Below are positions 60,742 to 64,000 of a stretch of DNA of 64,000 bases, piece after piece. Positions within the stretch are counted from its first letter, which is position 1, and each line of letters starts with the position of its first letter. A model generated the notes under the pieces. The model searched no databases and was not told where the DNA came from. It saw nothing but the letters and a program-made list of their open reading frames with translations. The position numbers and the translations under genes were made by a program. The stretch covers positions 169,066 to 233,065 of the forward strand of contig NZ_FYEE01000009.1 of the NCBI RefSeq assembly GCF_900187645.1, in the 5' to 3' direction. The stretch is from Pseudomonas sp. Irchel 3E20 (GTDB lineage Bacteria > Pseudomonadota > Gammaproteobacteria > Pseudomonadales > Pseudomonadaceae).

Positions 60742-62880
60742 ATGAGCACGCCAGGCCCACACACGTCCGTCATTCGCGAAGGTTTGCCATTTCCACTGGG
60801 CGCCAGTTGGGATGGCCAGGGCATTAATTTCGCGCTGTTCTCGGCCAACGCCACCAAGGTCGAACTGTGCCTGTTCGACGCCACCGGCGAGGTGGAACTG
60901 CAACGCATCGAGCTGCCCGAGTACACCGACGAAATCTTCCACGGCTACCTGCCCGATGCAGGCCCCGGCTTGATTTACGGCTATCGCGTGCACGGCCCTT
61001 ACGAGCCGCAGAACGGCCACCGCTTCAACCCCAACAAATTGCTGATCGACCCCTACGCCAAGCAACTGGTGGGCGAACTGAAATGGTCCGAGGCGCTGTT
61101 CGGCTACACCATCGGCCACCCCGATGCCGACCTCAGTTTCGACGAGCGCGACAGCGCGCCGTTCGTGCCCAAGTGCAAGGTCATCGATGAGGCCCACGAC
61201 TGGGGTGGCGACCAACCGGTCAAGGTGCCGTGGGACAAGACCCTGGTCTACGAGACCCACGTGCGCGGCATCAGCATGCGCCACCCGGCCGTGGCCAAGA
61301 ACGTGCGTGGCACCTTTGCCGGGCTCATGACCGACGAAGTGGTGCAGCACATCCGCGAGCTGGGCGTGTCGTCGGTGGAACTGCTGCCGATCCACGCCTT
61401 CGTCAACGACCAGCACCTGCTGCAAAAAGGCATGACCAACTACTGGGGCTACAACAGCATTGCGTTTTTCGCCCCCGACCCGCGCTACCTGGCCAGCGGC
61501 AAAATCGACGAGTTCAAGGACATGGTCGCGCGCCTGCACCAGGATGGCCTGGAAGTGCTGCTGGACGTGGTCTACAACCACACCGCCGAAGGCAACGAGC
61601 AAGGCCCCACCCTGTCCATGCGCGGCATCGACAACGTCTCCTATTACCGCCTGATGCCCGACGACAAGCGCTTCTACATCAACGACTCGGGCACCGGCAA
61701 CACCCTGGACCTGAGCCACCCGTGCGTGCTGCAACTGGTCACCGATTCGCTGCGTTACTGGGCGGTGAAAATGCACGTGGACGGGTTCCGCTTTGACCTG
61801 GCCACCATCCTGGGCCGCTATCACGATGGCTTCAACGAACGCCACAGCTTTCTCGTCGCCTGCCGCCAAGACCCGGTGCTGTGCCAGGTAAAAATGATCG
61901 CCGAACCCTGGGACTGCGGCCCCGGCGGCTATCAGGTAGGCGGCTTCCCGCCGGGCTGGGTGGAATGGAACGATCGCTTTCGCGACACCGTGCGCGCCTT
62001 CTGGAAAGGTGACGACGGTCAATTGGCCGACTTTGCCGCGCGCATGACCGCCTCGGGTGACCTGTTCAACCAACGCGGACGCCGGCCCTATGCCTCGCTG
62101 AACTTCATCACCGCCCATGACGGCTTCACCCTGCACGACCTGGTGTCGTACAACGACAAGCACAACGAGGCCAACGACGAAGACAACCAGGATGGCAGCA
62201 ACAACAACCTGTCTTGGAACCACGGCGCCGAAGGCCCTACCGACGACCCCGAGATCAATGCCCTGCGCGCGCGGCAGATGCGCAACTTCTTCGCCACCCT
62301 GCTGCTGGCCCAAGGCACGCCAATGCTGGTGGCCGGCGATGAGTTCGCCCGCACCCAACACGGCAACAACAACGCCTACTGCCAGGACAGCGAAATCGGC
62401 TGGGTCAACTGGGAACTGGACGAAGGCGGCCAGGCCCTGCTGGGCTTCGTCAAGCGCTTGATAAAACTGCGCTTGGCCTACCCTATCCTGCGCCGCCAAC
62501 GCTTTTTGGTCGGCCACTACGACGAAGAACTGGGGGTCAAGGACGTCACCTGGCTCGACCCCGCGGGCAACGAAATGAACACCGAGCAGTGGGAGGACGG
62601 CAATGGCCGCTGCCTGGGCATGCTGCTCGACGGCCGCGCCCAGGAAACCGGCATCCACCGCCCCGGCGCCGACGCCACCTTGCTGCTGGTGGTCAACGCC
62701 CACCACGACAGCATCGAGTTCCTTCTCCCGGCCGTGCCCGAAGGTGCAGGCTGGACCTGCCTGCTCGACACCCACCAACCCGATGCCGACGACCAGCCAC
62801 GCTTCGAGTTCGATCAGCGGTACACCGTGACCGGGCGGTCACTGTTGTTATTCGAGCTACAGCGGGGGGCAACCGATTAG
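60742..62880 (+). CDS. glgX: Glycogen debranching enzyme (isoamylase type)
   Basis: 712 residues, AGGAG 7 bases upstream. N-terminal CBM48 (PLGASWDGQGINFALFSANATKVELCLFD), then a GH13 barrel: DVVYNHTAEG, GFRFDLATIL (nucleophile Asp), EPWDCGPGGYQVGGFP (acid/base Glu), and FITAHDGFTLHDLVSYN. It hydrolyses alpha-1,6 branches of glycogen limit dextrin. Cluster partner of glgA and malQ; no branching enzyme (glgB) is in the window. A hairpin follows 43 bp after the stop. Confidence 0.95.
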   Translation: MSTPGPHTSVIREGLPFPLGASWDGQGINFALFSANATKVELCLFDATGEVELQRIELPEYTDEIFHGYLPDAGPGLIYGYRVHGPYEPQNGHRFNPNKLLIDPYAKQLVGELKWSEALFGYTIGHPDADLSFDERDSAPFVPKCKVIDEAHDWGGDQPVKVPWDKTLVYETHVRGISMRHPAVAKNVRGTFAGLMTDEVVQHIRELGVSSVELLPIHAFVNDQHLLQKGMTNYWGYNSIAFFAPDPRYLASGKIDEFKDMVARLHQDGLEVLLDVVYNHTAEGNEQGPTLSMRGIDNVSYYRLMPDDKRFYINDSGTGNTLDLSHPCVLQLVTDSLRYWAVKMHVDGFRFDLATILGRYHDGFNERHSFLVACRQDPVLCQVKMIAEPWDCGPGGYQVGGFPPGWVEWNDRFRDTVRAFWKGDDGQLADFAARMTASGDLFNQRGRRPYASLNFITAHDGFTLHDLVSYNDKHNEANDEDNQDGSNNNLSWNHGAEGPTDDPEINALRARQMRNFFATLLLAQGTPMLVAGDEFARTQHGNNNAYCQDSEIGWVNWELDEGGQALLGFVKRLIKLRLAYPILRRQRFLVGHYDEELGVKDVTWLDPAGNEMNTEQWEDGNGRCLGMLLDGRAQETGIHRPGADATLLLVVNAHHDSIEFLLPAVPEGAGWTCLLDTHQPDADDQPRFEFDQRYTVTGRSLLLFELQRGATD

Positions 62881-62922
62881 CGGCCAGGAAGAAACCGCCA
62901 ACATGAACAATACTCATCGCGC

Positions 62923-62945
62923 CGCGCTCCAGGATCCGGAGCGCG
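62923..62945 (+). terminator. Hairpin after glgX
   Basis: CGCGCTCC and GGAGCGCG form a perfect 8-bp stem around a 7-nt loop, followed by GGTTGTCCTCCTTTTG. It probably ends the glgA-malQ-glgX transcript and separates it from the PIG-L gene. Confidence 0.55.
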
Positions 62946-63019
62946 GGTTGTCCTCCTTTTGAAGCCAGGTACGGCATCGCCCACCGTTAGCGAACGCTGC
63001 ACAACAAGGATGTGTCTTG

Positions 63020-63778
63020 ATGAAAACCCTACTAGCACCCTGTACGCGGTTGCCCGCCCAGGTCTGGAACAGTGCGCCGCAACTGCAGCATGTCCCACTC
63101 ATCAGCCCCGCCAGCCTGCTGCCCCCCGGCGCCCGCGTCGTGCTTATCGCCCCCCACCCCGGCGATGAAGTGGTGATGTGCGGCGGCCTTTTGCAACTGC
63201 TCGACAAGCTCGGCCACCCCTTGCAATTGCTCTCGATCACCGACGGCAGCGCCAGCCACCCCGGCTCGCGGCGCTGGTCGGCGCAGCGCCTGAGCGTGTT
63301 CCGCCCCCAAGAAAGCGTCGAAGCCCTGCGCCGCCTCGGCCTCCCCCTGCATCACCTGCAATGGATTCGCGGCGGCTTCCCCGACAGTGCCCTGGACGAA
63401 TACGAAACCGAACTGACCCAATTCATCGCCCGCTACCTGCGCCCCGGCGATGTGTTGTTCAGCACCTGGCGCAACGATGGCAATGTCGACCATGACGCCG
63501 TGGGTCGCGCCAGCCTGCTGGCCGCAGCCCAGTGCCAGGTGCCGGTGTATGAACTGGCCGTGCGCGCCTGGCATTGGCCAGCCGGCGAACAGGCGCGCCT
63601 GCCCTGGCACCGCGCCCGAAAAATTCGCCTCGACACCTGGGCCGCCGCGCGCAAAAGCCACGCCACCCACGCCTACGCCAGCCAACTGCAAGGCGAACCG
63701 GCCCTGGGCATCAAACCCTCCCTGCCACGGGCCATCCTTGAACGCATGCGCCAGCCTTACGAGATTGTTTTCGTCTAG
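63020..63778 (+). CDS. PIG-L/LmbE-family deacetylase-like protein with altered active site
   Basis: 252 residues from ATG 63020, with AAGGA 9 bases upstream (a TTG one codon earlier is also possible). PIG-L fold: VVLIAPHPGDEVVMCGG (H46, D49 as zinc ligands), LLSITDGSASHPGS, ESVEALRRLGLP, and DVLFSTWRNDGNVDHDAVGRA (H158 as third zinc ligand). The family motif AHPDDE has become PHPGDE (general base Asp replaced by G48), and GHPDH has become GNVDH (N155). Family members remove acetyl groups from GlcNAc conjugates. Here zinc binding looks intact but catalysis may be lost or changed. It stands alone after the glgX hairpin. Confidence 0.85.
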   Translation: MKTLLAPCTRLPAQVWNSAPQLQHVPLISPASLLPPGARVVLIAPHPGDEVVMCGGLLQLLDKLGHPLQLLSITDGSASHPGSRRWSAQRLSVFRPQESVEALRRLGLPLHHLQWIRGGFPDSALDEYETELTQFIARYLRPGDVLFSTWRNDGNVDHDAVGRASLLAAAQCQVPVYELAVRAWHWPAGEQARLPWHRARKIRLDTWAAARKSHATHAYASQLQGEPALGIKPSLPRAILERMRQPYEIVFV

Positions 63779-63786
63779 ACCGGCGC

Positions 63787-63895
63787 TGTAGGAGCGGGCT
63801 TGTGTGGGAACGGGTTCACCCGCAATCAGGCCGCAACAGCCGTTCTATCGCTATTGGCTGTCAGGCCACCATCGCGGGCCAGCCCGCTTCCACAG
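63787..63895. repeat. REP doublet (REPIN-like)
   Basis: GTAGGAGCGGGCTTG near 63787-63802 and, inverted, ATCGCGGGCCAGCCCGCTTC plus CAC at 63870-63893, with a hairpin-forming interior (GAACGGGTTCACCCGC). Same type of extragenic palindrome pair as at 40314-40412 and placed, like it, just after a gene end. Confidence 0.75.
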
Positions 63896-63924
63896 GGTGG
63901 GGCAAGGACCGATACCGTTCATCG

Positions 63925-63946
63925 CTACTGTCAGATCTGACAGTAG
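63925..63946. repeat. Perfect 22-bp palindrome
   Basis: CTACTGTCAGA and its exact reverse complement TCTGACAGTAG with no spacer. It lies 30 bp after the REP doublet and 147 bp after the PIG-L gene, near the window end. It may be a terminator hairpin, a repeat unit, or an operator for a gene beyond 64000. Confidence 0.6.
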
Positions 63947-64000
63947 CCAGGCCGCAGGCTGCGGGTATGTGATGGCTTCACCCGCGCATCGAGCCTGAGA

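Overview
The window is chromosomal DNA of a fluorescent Pseudomonas (P. fluorescens group). The evidence is the gacA-uvrC-pgsA-tRNA-Gly block with GacA started from TTG, the zwf/gnd pair, nhaB, the glgA-malQ-glgX block, Pseudomonas-style REP doublets and high GC. Everything here is read by eye from sequence and from memory of the families; no database search was possible.

Positions 1-27.9 kb are a type VI secretion system (T6SS) locus. One operon runs leftwards from about 10.3 kb: TPR lipoprotein, tssB, tssC, hcp, tssE, tssF, tssG, tssH (clpV), vgrG (cut by the window edge). A divergent operon runs rightwards from 10.7 kb: tssJ, tssK, tssL, a second vgrG, then a broken VgrG-linked gene, a small membrane ORF and a protein made of three 46-residue HTH-like repeats. 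A third leftward block (27.9 to 18.0 kb) carries tssA, a TagX-like M15 peptidase, a PAAR tip protein, an unrecognised two-helix membrane protein, tssM, tagF and a BON/OmpA protein, interrupted by one rightward single-TM protein. All 13 core Tss components are present. The layout resembles the Acinetobacter / P. putida K1 kind of cluster (group 4B), from memory. No PpkA, PppA or Fha is present although TagF is.

Positions 27.9-28.6 kb are a scar that includes a frameshifted remnant on the minus strand, ending at the terminator of tRNA-Gly(GCC). From there to 31.9 kb lies the housekeeping operon gacA-uvrC-pgsA-tRNA-Gly.

Positions 32-47 kb hold core and housekeeping genes: a delta-60 repeat protein, nhaB, gnd-zwf, a CptA-like phosphoethanolamine transferase, an AFG1/ZapE ATPase with a GNAT, an NCS2 permease, a LEA2 lipoprotein, a nitrilase with a divergent LysR regulator, and a DUF883 protein.

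Positions 47.6-52.7 kb encode a single 1700-residue protein that looks like the giant dermonecrotic-toxin-like proteins of Pseudomonas, with a C-terminal HEVTH zinc-protease motif. It is followed by a PepSY protein, an orphan FecR-type anti-sigma protein, a small Fur-like HTH protein, a DUF411 metal-binding protein and a YqaA-type membrane protein.

Positions 56.6-64 kb carry glgA, malQ, a DUF2934 protein and glgX, with treZ and treY missing from the places they occupy in the P. aeruginosa operon, then a PIG-L family protein with altered catalytic residues and a REP doublet.
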